From the NCBI GenBank assembly GCA_900546845.1, contig UREK01000008.1, positions 1 to 64,000 on the forward strand: DNA of 64,000 bases. Reading direction: 5' to 3'. Shown piece by piece: positions 35,117-43,800 of this stretch. The stretch's first letter is position 1, and every line of letters starts with the position of its first letter. A program made the position numbers and the translations under genes. The notes under the pieces were generated by a model. The model did no database searches. It saw only the letters and a list, made by a program, of their open reading frames with translations, and was not told the DNA's origin. This stretch comes from an uncultured Eubacteriales bacterium. Its GTDB lineage: Bacteria; Bacillota; Clostridia; Christensenellales; CAG-138.

Positions 35117-36145
35117 ATGAAGGAATTGTTTTCGGCGATGCGGGACGCGGTTGCCCGGGGCGAGGACGCGGCGCTTTGCACGATCGTCGCAAGCTCGGGT
35201 TCCACACCCCGGGGCAGCGGGGCGAAGATGGCTGTGTTTGCGGATGGGACGACGCGCGGGACCATCGGCGGCGGCGCGGTGGAGCATGAGAGCATCGCGC
35301 TCGCAAAGGAGGCGCTTGCGCGCCGCTGCGCGTTCACGCGGGGCTTCTGCCTTGCGCCCAACCAGGTAGCGGATATCGGCATGATCTGCGGGGGGCAGGT
35401 CGTTATCACGTTCCAGTTTTTCGCGGGCGGGGATGCGGCGGCGCTGACGCTGCTTTCCCATATCGCGGCGCTGTTTGATACGCAGCAGGACGCTTGGCTT
35501 ATCACGAAGCTTTCCGGCGGTGTGGCGGCGGACATGGGCGTTTACGCGCGAGATACGGGGCTTTTATTCGCAAAGGAGATTCCAGAAGCGGAGATCCTGC
35601 CGCTGCTCGCGCCGCGCGCGGTGCGCGGGCAGGGGGAGCCGTGCTATTATGTGGAGCCGCTCACGCGCGCGGGGCTTGTGTATGTGTTCGGCGGCGGGCA
35701 TGTTTCGCAGGAGCTTGTGCCGCTGCTTGCGCGCGTCGGCTTTTCTGTAATGGTGTATGAGGACCGGGAACGCTTTGCCGACCCAGCGCGCTTCCCCGGC
35801 GCGGTGCGCACGATCCTCGCGCCGTTCCCAGAGGCGGCGGAGCGCGTCGCCGTCACACGGGACGACTATATCGTCATCATGACGCGGGGCCACCAGGCGG
35901 ATTTCGAGGTGCTTGCGCAGATGCTCCGCACGCCTGCAACATACGTCGGGGTGATCGGCAGCCGGCATAAGATCGCCGCAACGAACGCGCGCCTGCTTGC
36001 CGCGGGCATCCCGGAAACGGAGCTTGCGCGCATCCATACGCCGATCGGCCTGCCCATCGGCGCGGAAACGCCTGCGGAGATCGCCGTCAGCATTGCGGCG
36101 GAGCTGATCGCGCACCGCGCGAACGCGAAAAAGGAGGGAGCCTGA
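35117..36145 (+). CDS. XdhC-family molybdenum enzyme maturation protein
   Basis: 342 residues, ATG 35117 after AGGAGG. The N-terminal XdhC_CoxI domain has CTIVASSGSTPRGSGAKMAV and TRGTIGGGAVEHES. The C-terminal Rossmann-like domain (XdhC_C) has VYVFGGGHVSQELVPLLARV and YVGVIGSRHKIAATNARLLA. XdhC proteins bind the molybdenum cofactor, promote its sulfuration and insert it into xanthine dehydrogenase-like enzymes. Its stop overlaps the NTPase start by one base. No xanthine dehydrogenase structural gene is visible within the window. Confidence 0.94.
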   Translation: MKELFSAMRDAVARGEDAALCTIVASSGSTPRGSGAKMAVFADGTTRGTIGGGAVEHESIALAKEALARRCAFTRGFCLAPNQVADIGMICGGQVVITFQFFAGGDAAALTLLSHIAALFDTQQDAWLITKLSGGVAADMGVYARDTGLLFAKEIPEAEILPLLAPRAVRGQGEPCYYVEPLTRAGLVYVFGGGHVSQELVPLLARVGFSVMVYEDRERFADPARFPGAVRTILAPFPEAAERVAVTRDDYIVIMTRGHQADFEVLAQMLRTPATYVGVIGSRHKIAATNARLLAAGIPETELARIHTPIGLPIGAETPAEIAVSIAAELIAHRANAKKEGA

Positions 36146-36696
36146 TGCCGCGGCATATCCTCCTGACCGGTGCGCGCGGCGCGGGGAAGAGCGTGCTACT
36201 CCGGCGCCTGCTTGCGGCGGCCGACATGCCCGTATATGGATTTATAACGAAAAGGGAAGCCGCGGATGCAAGCGGCTTCCACCCGATCTATATCCATCCG
36301 GCGGGGATGCCGGAACAGGAACGCACCCATACAGAGGAGAACCTCGCGGGCACGTGCGACCGCAGGGTGCACACCGTCCGCCCGGAGGCATTCAATGCGA
36401 TCGGCGCGGGCTGCCTGCGCGCGGCGCGCCCGGGCGGCGTCCTCGTCATGGACGAGCTTGGCTTTTTGGAAGCGAGTGCGGAGACGGAAGCGTTTCAGCA
36501 GGCCGTGTTTGCGGCGCTCGATGGGGACATCCCCGTGCTTGCGGCCGTGAAGGATCGGGAGGACATCCCGTTCCTCGGCGCGGTGCGCGCGCACCCGAAC
36601 GCGGCGCTCTATACCGTCACCCCGCAGAACCGGGATGCGCTTTATGCGTTGCTCGCGCCGCGCGTGCTGGCCTGGCGGGAGAGAGGCGGGGCGTAA
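36145..36696 (+). CDS. P-loop nucleoside-triphosphatase (THEP1-like)
   Basis: 183 residues. The Walker A motif is LLTGARGAGKSVLLRRLL near residues 6-22, Walker B-like is GGVLVMDELGFLE, and the domain matches the NTPase_1 family. Similar proteins are regularly found in selenium/molybdenum hydroxylase loci after XdhC. It is last in the operon; a strong bidirectional terminator follows. The exact role (chaperone or energy input for cofactor insertion) is unknown. Confidence 0.88.
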   Translation: MPRHILLTGARGAGKSVLLRRLLAAADMPVYGFITKREAADASGFHPIYIHPAGMPEQERTHTEENLAGTCDRRVHTVRPEAFNAIGAGCLRAARPGGVLVMDELGFLEASAETEAFQQAVFAALDGDIPVLAAVKDREDIPFLGAVRAHPNAALYTVTPQNRDALYALLAPRVLAWRERGGA

Positions 36697-36717
36697 TCCC
36701 GGCAGAATGTGGAAGAG

Positions 36718-36757
36718 AAAAGCCGCGCCCGGCCTTTGCAGACCGGGCGCGGCTTTT
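36718..36757. terminator. Bidirectional terminator
   Basis: AAAAGCCGCGCCCGG (36718-36732) pairs with CCGGGCGCGGCTTTT (36743-36757), with A and T ends serving both strands between convergent genes. Confidence 0.93.
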
Positions 36758-36773
36758 GCGCGAACGCAGCGCA

Positions 36774-37919
36774 TCAGCCGAGGTAGCTCAGCAAAAATGC
36801 GAGCATCGTGCGGAAGCCTGCGGGTAGGCTCGCAAGCTCGATGTATTCCTTCCGCGTATGCGCGCCGCGCCCGCGGTAAACTCCGGTGCAGACGGCGGGG
36901 ATGCCCAGCGAGAAGGGGATGTTGCAGTCCGTGGATCCGGAGTGGAAAAAGGGCTCGCATTCCGCTTCCGCACGGATCGCAGCAGAAAGGCGTTCCTCCA
37001 GCGCCCGCTGGCGCGCGGGGTTTACGTCTCCCATGCAGGGCCGTTCGCCCAGAAGCGTGACTTCCACTTCGACGCCCATGCTGCGGTACGCCGCGACGAC
37101 GCTTTCAAACATCGTTTTCATCTTGCCCAAACAGACGCGCGAATCGGAACGGTATTCATAGAGCATGGAAGCCTCCTGCGCGATGGTGTTCACGGAGGTC
37201 CCGCCTTGGATCATGCCGACGTTGTAGGTGGTTTTGCTGTCGCCTTCCACGGGCGGCTTCACGGTATAAAGCGTGCCGATCATCGAGGCGAGCGCATGGA
37301 TTGCGTTGCGGTTGCCGAACGCGCCGAAGGAGTGGCCGCCCTCCGTGCGCACGGTCACGCGGTAGCGCGCGCTGCCGACCGCCTTGTTGCAGATGCTGCC
37401 AAGCCCGCCGTCAAAGGAGATCACCTCCCGCACGCGGCCCGCATAATCCTGCATGAGCTGGCGGCAGCCCTTGAGGTTGCCAAGCCCCTCCTCGCAGGTG
37501 TTGGCCACGAACAGGAAGCCGCAATCCGCGGTCTGCGGCTGCGCGCGGAAATAGCGCGCGGCGAGCATCAACGCGGCGAGGTTTGCCGTATCGTCCCCAA
37601 CGCCGGGGCAATAGAGCCTGCCGTTTTCCCGGCGCAAGGGCATCGGCTCCGTGTCAGGAAAAACGGTATCCGTGTGCGCCATGAAAACGACAACCTCCCG
37701 GCCAGGCGCACAGTTGACCGGCGCGATGACATTTTGCGCCGCGTCTGTCGTTACATCCGGAAAGCCGTTTTCCGCAAACCAGGCTTTGACGAACGCCGCG
37801 CGCCGCTCCTCATGGTGCGAAGGCGCGGGGATTTTGCAGAGCGCTTCGATCAGCTCGACGAGCGGGCGCTCCTGTTCGGCGGCGTAGACGCGGCCTTTGC
37901 CGTTCAGTTGGAACTCCAT
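36774..37919 (-). CDS. M20-family metallopeptidase
   Basis: 381 residues. Zinc-binding motifs of the M20 family are visible: VVFMAHTDTVFPDTEP (first His/Asp), PGVGDDTANLAALMLAARYF (bridging Asp), NTCEEGLGNLKG (Glu-Glu), and near the end STDCNIPFSLGIPAVCTGVY with GRGAHTRKEYI (His). The inserted dimerisation domain is present (TVRTEGGHSFGAFGNRNAIH). Related enzymes are peptidase T and similar cytosolic di/tripeptidases. The upstream gene, an HxlR regulator, is in the same orientation 13 bases away. Confidence 0.92.
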   Translation of the reverse strand: MEFQLNGKGRVYAAEQERPLVELIEALCKIPAPSHHEERRAAFVKAWFAENGFPDVTTDAAQNVIAPVNCAPGREVVVFMAHTDTVFPDTEPMPLRRENGRLYCPGVGDDTANLAALMLAARYFRAQPQTADCGFLFVANTCEEGLGNLKGCRQLMQDYAGRVREVISFDGGLGSICNKAVGSARYRVTVRTEGGHSFGAFGNRNAIHALASMIGTLYTVKPPVEGDSKTTYNVGMIQGGTSVNTIAQEASMLYEYRSDSRVCLGKMKTMFESVVAAYRSMGVEVEVTLLGERPCMGDVNPARQRALEERLSAAIRAEAECEPFFHSGSTDCNIPFSLGIPAVCTGVYRGRGAHTRKEYIELASLPAGFRTMLAFLLSYLG

Positions 37920-37932
37920 TTACATCTCCTCC

Positions 37933-38268
37933 TCATTCATAAAGTTCCGCCATACTCCAATCCCCAAGCGCATCGAGGATGGGCATGAGCGTTTCGCCGC
38001 GCGCGGTCAGGCTGTATTCCACGCGCACAGGGACTTCCAGGTATTCCTGCCGCGCGACGAGCCCGTCCTGCTCCAATTCCTTGAGCGCAGCCGCGAGCAC
38101 GGTGTTGGAAACGCCGTCCAGGCTTTTGCGCAGAGCGTTGTAGCGGGAGGTTCCGTTGTTGTGCAGCGAGCAAAGGATCTGCATCTTCCACTTGCCGCCG
38201 ATGCGCGCGAGCGCCCGGTTCAGCGGGCAGGTTTCCATGCAGGGGCAGTTTGCGTGAACGTCTTCCAT
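37933..38268 (-). CDS. HxlR-family transcriptional regulator
   Basis: 111 residues, ATG 38268 after AGGAGG. The winged-helix HxlR domain begins at CPLNRALARIGGKWKMQILC and contains SRYNALRKSLDGVSNTVLAA and LEQDGLVARQEYLEVPVRVE. Two N-terminal cysteines (CPCMETC) precede it, the first possibly redox-sensing as in HypR/HxlR. It is divergent from a LysE-type exporter with an operator-like inverted repeat between them, so it probably controls that exporter and the peptidase on its own strand. Confidence 0.93.
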   Translation of the reverse strand: MEDVHANCPCMETCPLNRALARIGGKWKMQILCSLHNNGTSRYNALRKSLDGVSNTVLAAALKELEQDGLVARQEYLEVPVRVEYSLTARGETLMPILDALGDWSMAELYE

Positions 38269-38297
38269 GCGGTAAGCGCCTCCTGAGTTGGTTAGAA

Positions 38298-38310
38298 AGA
38301 ACTGCGTTCT
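38298..38310. promoter_or_regulatory. HxlR operator candidate
   Basis: AGAAC-tgc-GTTCT, a perfect inverted repeat with a 3-base centre, overlapping the -35 box of the divergent exporter promoter. Confidence 0.55.
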
Positions 38311-38337
38311 TGCGGAACACGAAAATGATATTATAAT
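38310..38337 (+). promoter_or_regulatory. Promoter of the LysE-type exporter
   Basis: TTGCGG (38310-38315), 16-base spacer, TATAAT (38332-38337), 45 bases before the start codon. Confidence 0.65.
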
Positions 38338-38382
38338 AATAGCAGGTAAGAAAAACGAAGTAAAGCCGGAAGGGGAATTTCA

Positions 38383-39000
38383 ATGGGGTTTTATTTGCAG
38401 GGGCTGACCATCGGCCTTGCGTACGTTGCGCCAATCGGCCTCCAAAACCTGTTCGTCATCAATTCCGCGCTCACGCAGAAGCGGGGGCGGGCTTATCTGA
38501 CGGCCCTGATCGTCACGTTTTTCGACGTTACGCTGATGCTTGCCTGCTTCTTTGGCGTAGGCGCGCTGATGGAGCGCTTTCAATGGCTGCAGCTCGCCGT
38601 CCTCCTCGTGGGGAGCCTCATCGTGTGCTGGATCGGCATTGGCCTCCTACGCAGCAAGGCAACGCTCGATGCGGGCCGGGCGGATGTGAACGTCCCGCTT
38701 TTGCAGCTTGCGGGCAAGGCGTGCGTGGTAACCTGGTTCAACCCGCAGGCGCTCATCGATGGGACGATGCTCTTCGGCGCGTTCCGCGCGTCGCTACCCG
38801 CTGGGATCGAGGCGGCGTTTGTACTTGGCGCGGCGTCTGCGTCCACCCTCTGGTTTTTCGGGGTGACGACGCTCATCTCGCTCTTCAGCGCGAAGTTCAA
38901 CGGCAAGGTGCTGCGCGCGATCAACATCGTATGCGGCTGCGTCATCATTTTCTATGGCCTGAAGCTGCTATATACTTTCGTGCGGATGATCGCGGGGTAA
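38383..39000 (+). CDS. LysE/ArgO-family amino acid exporter
   Basis: 205 residues with six predicted transmembrane helices. The family motif at the N-terminus is PIGLQNLFVINSALTQKRGR; later WFNPQALIDGTMLFGAF matches the second conserved element of LysE/ArgO. Such exporters remove excess basic amino acids. The adjoining peptidase gene could release such residues, so an HxlR-controlled peptide-degradation and efflux module is a reasonable hypothesis. Confidence 0.93.
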   Translation: MGFYLQGLTIGLAYVAPIGLQNLFVINSALTQKRGRAYLTALIVTFFDVTLMLACFFGVGALMERFQWLQLAVLLVGSLIVCWIGIGLLRSKATLDAGRADVNVPLLQLAGKACVVTWFNPQALIDGTMLFGAFRASLPAGIEAAFVLGAASASTLWFFGVTTLISLFSAKFNGKVLRAINIVCGCVIIFYGLKLLYTFVRMIAG

Positions 39001-39018
39001 GCTGTAATGCATAAAAGT

Positions 39019-39053
39019 GCGGGCGGCGTTCCAAGCTGGGAAACGCCGCCCGC
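39019..39053. terminator. Bidirectional terminator
   Basis: GCGGGCGGCGTT (39019-39030) pairs with AACGCCGCCCGC (39042-39053). It separates the exporter from the convergent alcohol dehydrogenase. Confidence 0.8.
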
Positions 39054-39073
39054 GCTGCGATTTTGGTTTGTTA

Positions 39074-40165
39074 TTATTGGAAAATCTCCGCATAGAGCGT
39101 TTCGAGGTGCGCCGCATCCACCGGCGTGCCGGTGTTGTGCGCGCCGCCCTGCGCGGCCGTCTGCTGAGCCCAGAGCGGGAACATGGTGCGGTCCGGCGTG
39201 AAGTCGATCGGATAATTGCGCTCTGCATAGGCGGTCAGCTCCGCCTGGGTCATGCCGAGCGCGCCGAGCACCAGGGCGAGGCGCTCCGGCCGGTGAGCGG
39301 CAAGCTCCCTCAGGTACACGGGCAGCACGAAAGCGTTCGCAAGGCCGTGCGCTGTGCCATGGAAATAGGTGAGCGGATAGGCGATGGAGTGCATGAGCGT
39401 CGTGCCTGTGTGGGAGATCGTAATGCCGCCAAGGAGGGAGATGAGCATCAGTTCGTCCCGCAGCGAAACCACGTCGCCCGCCTCAAGCTGCGGCATGAGC
39501 TTGCCGAAGCGCGAAAGCGCATGGAAATTCAGCGCGTCCGTGAGCGGCGACGCCTTAACGGAAATGACGCTCTCAAAGCAATGGGTGAAAGCGTCCATCG
39601 CCGTGCTGCGCGTGATGGCAAGGGGCAGGTTGTCGGTATAGGCCGGATCGAGCAGCGCAACGCGGGGATAGGTCTGGAGGCTCCCGAAGGAGCGCTTGGT
39701 CTTTACCGCGTGCCAGGTCATGACGGACCAGGGCGTAGCCTCGCTCCCGGTGCCCGAGGTGGTCGGGACGGCAACGATGGGCAAAACCCCGTTTTCATAT
39801 TGATTGGTGAAAAGCTGCTCCGCAGGGATGTCGTTTGCGGCGAACACGGCGACGGCCTTTGCGGCGTCGAGCGGCGATCCGCCGCCGATGCCGATGATGA
39901 ACTCAGCGCCGAACGCGCGCGCCTGCGCGCCGACCGCGCGGCATTGCTCCACGTCGGGGTTGTTGCCGATGCCTTCGAACACACTGCATTCGATCTTTTC
40001 GTGGGTGAGCGCCGCAATGACGTCCGCAAGCGCGCCGCTCGCGCGGCCGGAATGCTTGCCGGTTACGATGAATGCGCGCGCGCCTAAGCGCAGCGCAGCG
40101 CTTTTGCGCTGCACGATGCCGCGGCCAAAACAGAGCTCTGTCGGGAAATGAAAGCTGAATTCCAT
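39074..40165 (-). CDS. Iron-containing alcohol dehydrogenase
   Basis: The start is ATG 40165 after GGAGG; 363 residues. The NAD(P)-binding motif is GIGGGSPLDAAKAVAVF (residues about 91-107), followed by AVPTTSGTGSEATPWSV. The iron ligands of the family are in DAFTHCFESVISVK (Asp/His), and SIAYPLTYFHGTAHGLANA provides the two His. It belongs to the Fe-ADH group III that includes butanol dehydrogenases, but the substrate cannot be told. It is the last gene of a minus-strand pair with the SGNH hydrolase. Confidence 0.94.
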   Translation of the reverse strand: MEFSFHFPTELCFGRGIVQRKSAALRLGARAFIVTGKHSGRASGALADVIAALTHEKIECSVFEGIGNNPDVEQCRAVGAQARAFGAEFIIGIGGGSPLDAAKAVAVFAANDIPAEQLFTNQYENGVLPIVAVPTTSGTGSEATPWSVMTWHAVKTKRSFGSLQTYPRVALLDPAYTDNLPLAITRSTAMDAFTHCFESVISVKASPLTDALNFHALSRFGKLMPQLEAGDVVSLRDELMLISLLGGITISHTGTTLMHSIAYPLTYFHGTAHGLANAFVLPVYLRELAAHRPERLALVLGALGMTQAELTAYAERNYPIDFTPDRTMFPLWAQQTAAQGGAHNTGTPVDAAHLETLYAEIFQ

Positions 40166-40220
40166 AGAAAACCTCCGGGATGGCGTCAATTATGCATAAT
40201 CATACCATCTCGGAGGGGAT

Positions 40221-40922
40221 TTAGCAAGCGGCCGCGAGATGATCCGCGGCAAAATCCGTAAACGCCTTGCAAATGAGCGCATAGCCGGCTTCGCTCGGGT
40301 GCACGCCGTCGATGCAGATGAGATCCCGGAAGCGGGGCTGCTCCAGAAAATAGCTGCGCACGTCCACCAGCGGGCAGCCCGTATCTTCCGCGATGCGCAC
40401 GATGGCGTTGGAGTACGATTCGTGGAAGCGGTAGATACGCTGCACATCCCCAAGCCAGCGCAGGATCTGCTTTGCATCGTTCCCGTTGCGCCCGAGGAAA
40501 GCGAGGTAGCGCTCTGCGTCGATGGGCGGGAGTGTCATCAGCACGGGCTGGATGTTCGCCTGTTTCAGGTCACGTACCATGCTGCGGTAGGTTTCTTTGA
40601 ACTGGGCAAGCTGCGTGAGCGGCTTGTGCTCCGATTCGGGTAGCACGGAGATTTCGTTCCATTTGAAATTGCAGTCGTTCCCACCGAATTCGACGAGCGC
40701 GTAATCGCACGCGACGCCTTTTTCGAGATCCTGGCGGAGCAGGGAATACCCCTTATCCACCGTAATGCCGAAGCGGGAGCGGTTCTCCGTTTCCACGGAG
40801 AATCTTTCCCGGAATTTTGCAAGGTACTCCTCCATCAGCGCATGGTAGCGGTACGCGCGGTCGATCACCGTGCCCTTCATTACGGAATCGCCGTAGATCC
40901 TTGCCTTCAATATCTCTTTCAT
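40221..40922 (-). CDS. SGNH/GDSL-family hydrolase
   Basis: The start is ATG 40922 with GGAGG 8 bases upstream; 233 residues. Block I is ARIYGDSVMKG (catalytic Ser in GDSV), block III is VEFGGNDCNF (GxND), and block V is CIDGVHPSEAGYALI (DxxH). No signal peptide is visible, so it is cytosolic. It would cleave an ester, perhaps an acetyl group from a sugar or nucleoside. It is expressed from a strong promoter at 41006-41034 on the minus strand. Confidence 0.92.
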   Translation of the reverse strand: MKEILKARIYGDSVMKGTVIDRAYRYHALMEEYLAKFRERFSVETENRSRFGITVDKGYSLLRQDLEKGVACDYALVEFGGNDCNFKWNEISVLPESEHKPLTQLAQFKETYRSMVRDLKQANIQPVLMTLPPIDAERYLAFLGRNGNDAKQILRWLGDVQRIYRFHESYSNAIVRIAEDTGCPLVDVRSYFLEQPRFRDLICIDGVHPSEAGYALICKAFTDFAADHLAAAC

Positions 40923-41005
40923 ATAGGCCACCTCCTACGCCATATTATCTCCAAAATTTCTTAATAGTTGCGTCATAATCTAGTATTCAATACCAGATTA
41001 ATTAG

Positions 41006-41034
41006 ATTATAATATTGACAACCGAATAAGTCAA
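41006..41034 (-). promoter_or_regulatory. Sigma-A promoter for the SGNH hydrolase operon
   Basis: On the minus strand TTGACT (41034-41029), 17-base spacer, TATAAT (41011-41006). Confidence 0.85.
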
Positions 41035-41041
41035 GCACGAT

Positions 41042-41071
41042 TGACGGTATTTGCCATGGTATGCTATACTT
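41042..41071 (+). promoter_or_regulatory. Sigma-A promoter for the DUF1836 gene
   Basis: TTGACG (41042-41047), 18-base spacer, TATACT (41066-41071). Its -35 box is only 7 bases from that of the divergent promoter. Confidence 0.75.
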
Positions 41072-41113
41072 TTTAAAAATGTGCGCGTTGGCGCGCAAGC
41101 TCGGAGGGGAAAC

Positions 41114-41740
41114 ATGAGGATCACGCCGGAACGGGCGGGCGCATTCCATTGCCCGCGCTGGGAGGAGCTGCCCAAGCTCCTGCTTTATATGGATCAGGTG
41201 ATCCTTGTGCTGGAAGAAACGCTTAGCCTCTTCGTGGAGGAGAAGGAACACGTCGTGACCTCCACAATGATCAACAATTATGTGAAGCAGAAGGTAATCG
41301 GACCGCCGGTGCAGAAAAAATACGGACGGGAGCAGCTCGCGCAGCTGATGATCGTCTGCCTGCTTAAAAAGGTACTTTCCATCAACGAGATCGCCTGTCT
41401 CATGGGGATGATGACCGCGCGATTTACCCCGCAGGAGGCATACGACAGCTTTTGCGGCGCGCTGGAGAACGCGCTCGTAAAGGCTTTTGCGCAGGAGCAG
41501 CGCGAGGTGCCCCCCATCGCTTCCGGGGAGCCGGGGCTCGCGGCGCAAAGTGCGGCGATTGCGGCGCTCATGGGGAAGCTCGTCGTGGAGGACTGCCTTG
41601 CTGCGGAAGCCGCCGCACAGGCGGCGCGCACAAAAAATGCGCCGCAGAAGAAGCCCCAGGCAAAGACGCAGCCGCAGAAGGAGGGCGCGCCGGAGGCGCC
41701 GGCGGAAAGCGCGGAAGAAGCGCTGCAGAAAAAGCCGTGA
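41114..41740 (+). CDS. DUF1836-domain HTH protein
   Basis: The start is ATG 41114 after CGGAGGGG; 208 residues. The DUF1836 core occupies residues about 15-125: HCPRWEELPKLLLYMDQVIL, VVTSTMINNYVKQKVIGPPV with the KYGREQLAQLMIVCLLKKVL helix. A low-complexity tail of Ala, Lys, Gln and Glu (about 165-208) follows. The family has a MerR-like DNA-binding fold. Function unknown; it lies immediately before tig. A second member is at 6731-7279, and the two share the (K)xYxREQLxxLxIxxxLK pattern. Confidence 0.85.
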   Translation: MRITPERAGAFHCPRWEELPKLLLYMDQVILVLEETLSLFVEEKEHVVTSTMINNYVKQKVIGPPVQKKYGREQLAQLMIVCLLKKVLSINEIACLMGMMTARFTPQEAYDSFCGALENALVKAFAQEQREVPPIASGEPGLAAQSAAIAALMGKLVVEDCLAAEAAAQAARTKNAPQKKPQAKTQPQKEGAPEAPAESAEEALQKKP

Positions 41741-41882
41741 ACAAATTGAAAAAAGGGCGGTTTTCGGGCCTGAATTGGAATTGCAAAACCGGTTTGGTTG
41801 TGATAAGCTATACTGACGGCGGTATGTCCATGGCGTGTACATGCTGCGTTTGTGTAGCTTAATTATAATTTCGGAGGGTTTT

Positions 41883-43166
41883 ATGGCAACGATGGAAAAG
41901 CTCGAAGGGAGCAAGGTGAAACTGACGATCGAGGTTGCGGCGGACGAGTTTGAAAAGGCCGTGCAGCAGGCGTACCTTAAAACGAGAAAGAACTATAACG
42001 TTCCCGGCTTCCGCAAGGGACATGCGCCGCGCAAGGTGATCGAGAACGCATACGGCTGGCTCGTGTTCTTTGACGAAGCTTTTGACATCGTCTACCCTGA
42101 AGCATATGAGGCCGCCGTGAAGGAGCACGGCGTCACGCCCGTTGACCGGCCGGACGTGTCCATCCTTTCCTGCGAGCAGGGCGCGCCCGTAGTTTTCGCG
42201 GCGGAAGTGGCCGTGAAGCCGGAGGTCGTGCTCGGCGCCTACAAGGGTATAGAAGTAGAGAAGCATGAGTATAATGTTACGGATGAAATGGTCGAGGCTG
42301 AGATCGACAAGGAGCGTGAGAAGATCGCAAGCACTACGGAAGTCGCCGGCCGCCCCGTCGCAAACGGCGATAAGGTCAACCTTGACTATTCCGGCAGCGT
42401 GGGCGGTGTGAAGTTTGACGGCGGCACCGCTGAAAACCAGGAGCTCACCATCGGTTCCGGCATGTTCATCCCCGGCTTTGAAGAGCAGATGGTCGGCATG
42501 AACCCAGGCGAGGAGAGGGATATCACCGTGACCTTCCCCGAACAGTACCATTCCGAGGAACTCGCGGGCAAGGAAGCCGTGTTCCACGTGAAGGTGAACG
42601 CGATCGAAGAAACCATACTGCCCGAGGCGGACGATGAGTTTGCCAAGGACGTTTCCGAATTTGATACCATCGAGGAGCTGCGTGCGGACAAGCGCAAGAA
42701 ACTGGAAGAGGCCGAGGCGCAGCATGCGAAGAACCTGCGCGAGAACGAGCTGATCACGAAGGCATGCGAGAACGCGGCTGTGGAGATCCCGGAAGCGATG
42801 ATCGAGCGCCAGATGGATCATATCCTCAACGACATCCGCTACCGCCTCAGCATGCAGGGCGTCTCCCTGGAGGATTACTGCAAGTACACCGGCGCCTCCA
42901 TCGAGGATATGCGCAAAGAGATGCGCGGCGACGCGGAGAAGCGCGTAAAGAGCCAGCTCGTGCTGGAGGCGATCTCAAAGGCTGAGGCTATCGAGGCTGC
43001 TGCCGAGGAGATCGAAGAAAAGCTCAACGAGTATGCTGCCCAGTTCGGCGACAAGGCGGAAACCTTTAAGGCCGGCCTGACGGACGAGGATAAGCTTTAC
43101 TTCGCGGATCAGATCGTGCTGGATAAGACCATCGCGCTGCTCAACGAGAATGCAGTGGAAAAGTGA
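41883..43166 (+). CDS. tig: Trigger factor
   Basis: The start is ATG 41883 after CGGAGGG; 427 residues, normal for the family. The N-terminal ribosome-binding domain contains the signature GFRKGHAPRKVIENAYG (residues about 41-57). The PPIase (FKBP-like) domain is at about 155-240 (ANGDKVNLDYSGSVGGVKFD), and the C-terminal chaperone domain follows. It binds the ribosome exit tunnel and folds nascent chains. The order tig-clpP-clpX is the common bacterial arrangement. Confidence 0.98.
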   Translation: MATMEKLEGSKVKLTIEVAADEFEKAVQQAYLKTRKNYNVPGFRKGHAPRKVIENAYGWLVFFDEAFDIVYPEAYEAAVKEHGVTPVDRPDVSILSCEQGAPVVFAAEVAVKPEVVLGAYKGIEVEKHEYNVTDEMVEAEIDKEREKIASTTEVAGRPVANGDKVNLDYSGSVGGVKFDGGTAENQELTIGSGMFIPGFEEQMVGMNPGEERDITVTFPEQYHSEELAGKEAVFHVKVNAIEETILPEADDEFAKDVSEFDTIEELRADKRKKLEEAEAQHAKNLRENELITKACENAAVEIPEAMIERQMDHILNDIRYRLSMQGVSLEDYCKYTGASIEDMRKEMRGDAEKRVKSQLVLEAISKAEAIEAAAEEIEEKLNEYAAQFGDKAETFKAGLTDEDKLYFADQIVLDKTIALLNENAVEK

Positions 43167-43211
43167 GCCGGAACAATACGCGCATATTATACACTGAAGG
43201 AGGGAAGTACG

Positions 43212-43796
43212 ATGAGCCTCATCCCGATGGTTGTGGAACAATCCAACCGCGGCGAACGTTCCTATGATATATACTCGCGCCTTTTGAAGGACCGGATCGT
43301 CTTTCTTGGCGGCGAAGTGACCGACGAGGAGGCCAACCTGGTTGTGGCACAGCTTCTCTTTTTGGAAGCCGATGATCCCGACAAGGACATCAGCCTTTAC
43401 ATCAACAGCCCCGGCGGTTCGGTTACGGCCGGCATGGCGATCTACGACACCATGCAGTACATCAAGTGCGACGTTTCCACTATCTGCCTCGGCATGGCGG
43501 CAAGCATGGGCGCGTTCCTGCTTGCGGCGGGCGTGAAGGGCAAGCGCCGCGCGCTTCCCAACAGTGAGATCATGATCCACCAGCCGCTCGGCGGCGCGCG
43601 CGGGCAGGCCACCGATGTGGCGATCCACGCGGACTGGCTGCTGCGCACCAAGAAAAAGATGAACGAGATCCTTGCGGCGCGCACGGGCCAGCCCATCGAG
43701 CGGGTGCAGGCGGACACGGAACGCGACAATTTCATGACGGCCGAGGACGCGCTGCGTTACGGCCTCATTGACGAAATCATCCCTCCAAGGAGGTAG
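43212..43796 (+). CDS. clpP: ATP-dependent Clp protease proteolytic subunit
   Basis: 194 residues. Catalytic Ser98 (MAASMGA) and His123 (MIHQPLGGARGQ) are in place, with the Asp in the ERDNFM region. The N-terminal loop, LIPMVVEQSNRGERSYDIYS, is standard. It forms the tetradecameric chamber unfolded into by ClpX. Its last codons carry the AAGGAGG that serves as the ribosome site of clpX, four bases before the clpX start. Confidence 0.99.
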   Translation: MSLIPMVVEQSNRGERSYDIYSRLLKDRIVFLGGEVTDEEANLVVAQLLFLEADDPDKDISLYINSPGGSVTAGMAIYDTMQYIKCDVSTICLGMAASMGAFLLAAGVKGKRRALPNSEIMIHQPLGGARGQATDVAIHADWLLRTKKKMNEILAARTGQPIERVQADTERDNFMTAEDALRYGLIDEIIPPRR

Positions 43797-43800
43797 GAAA

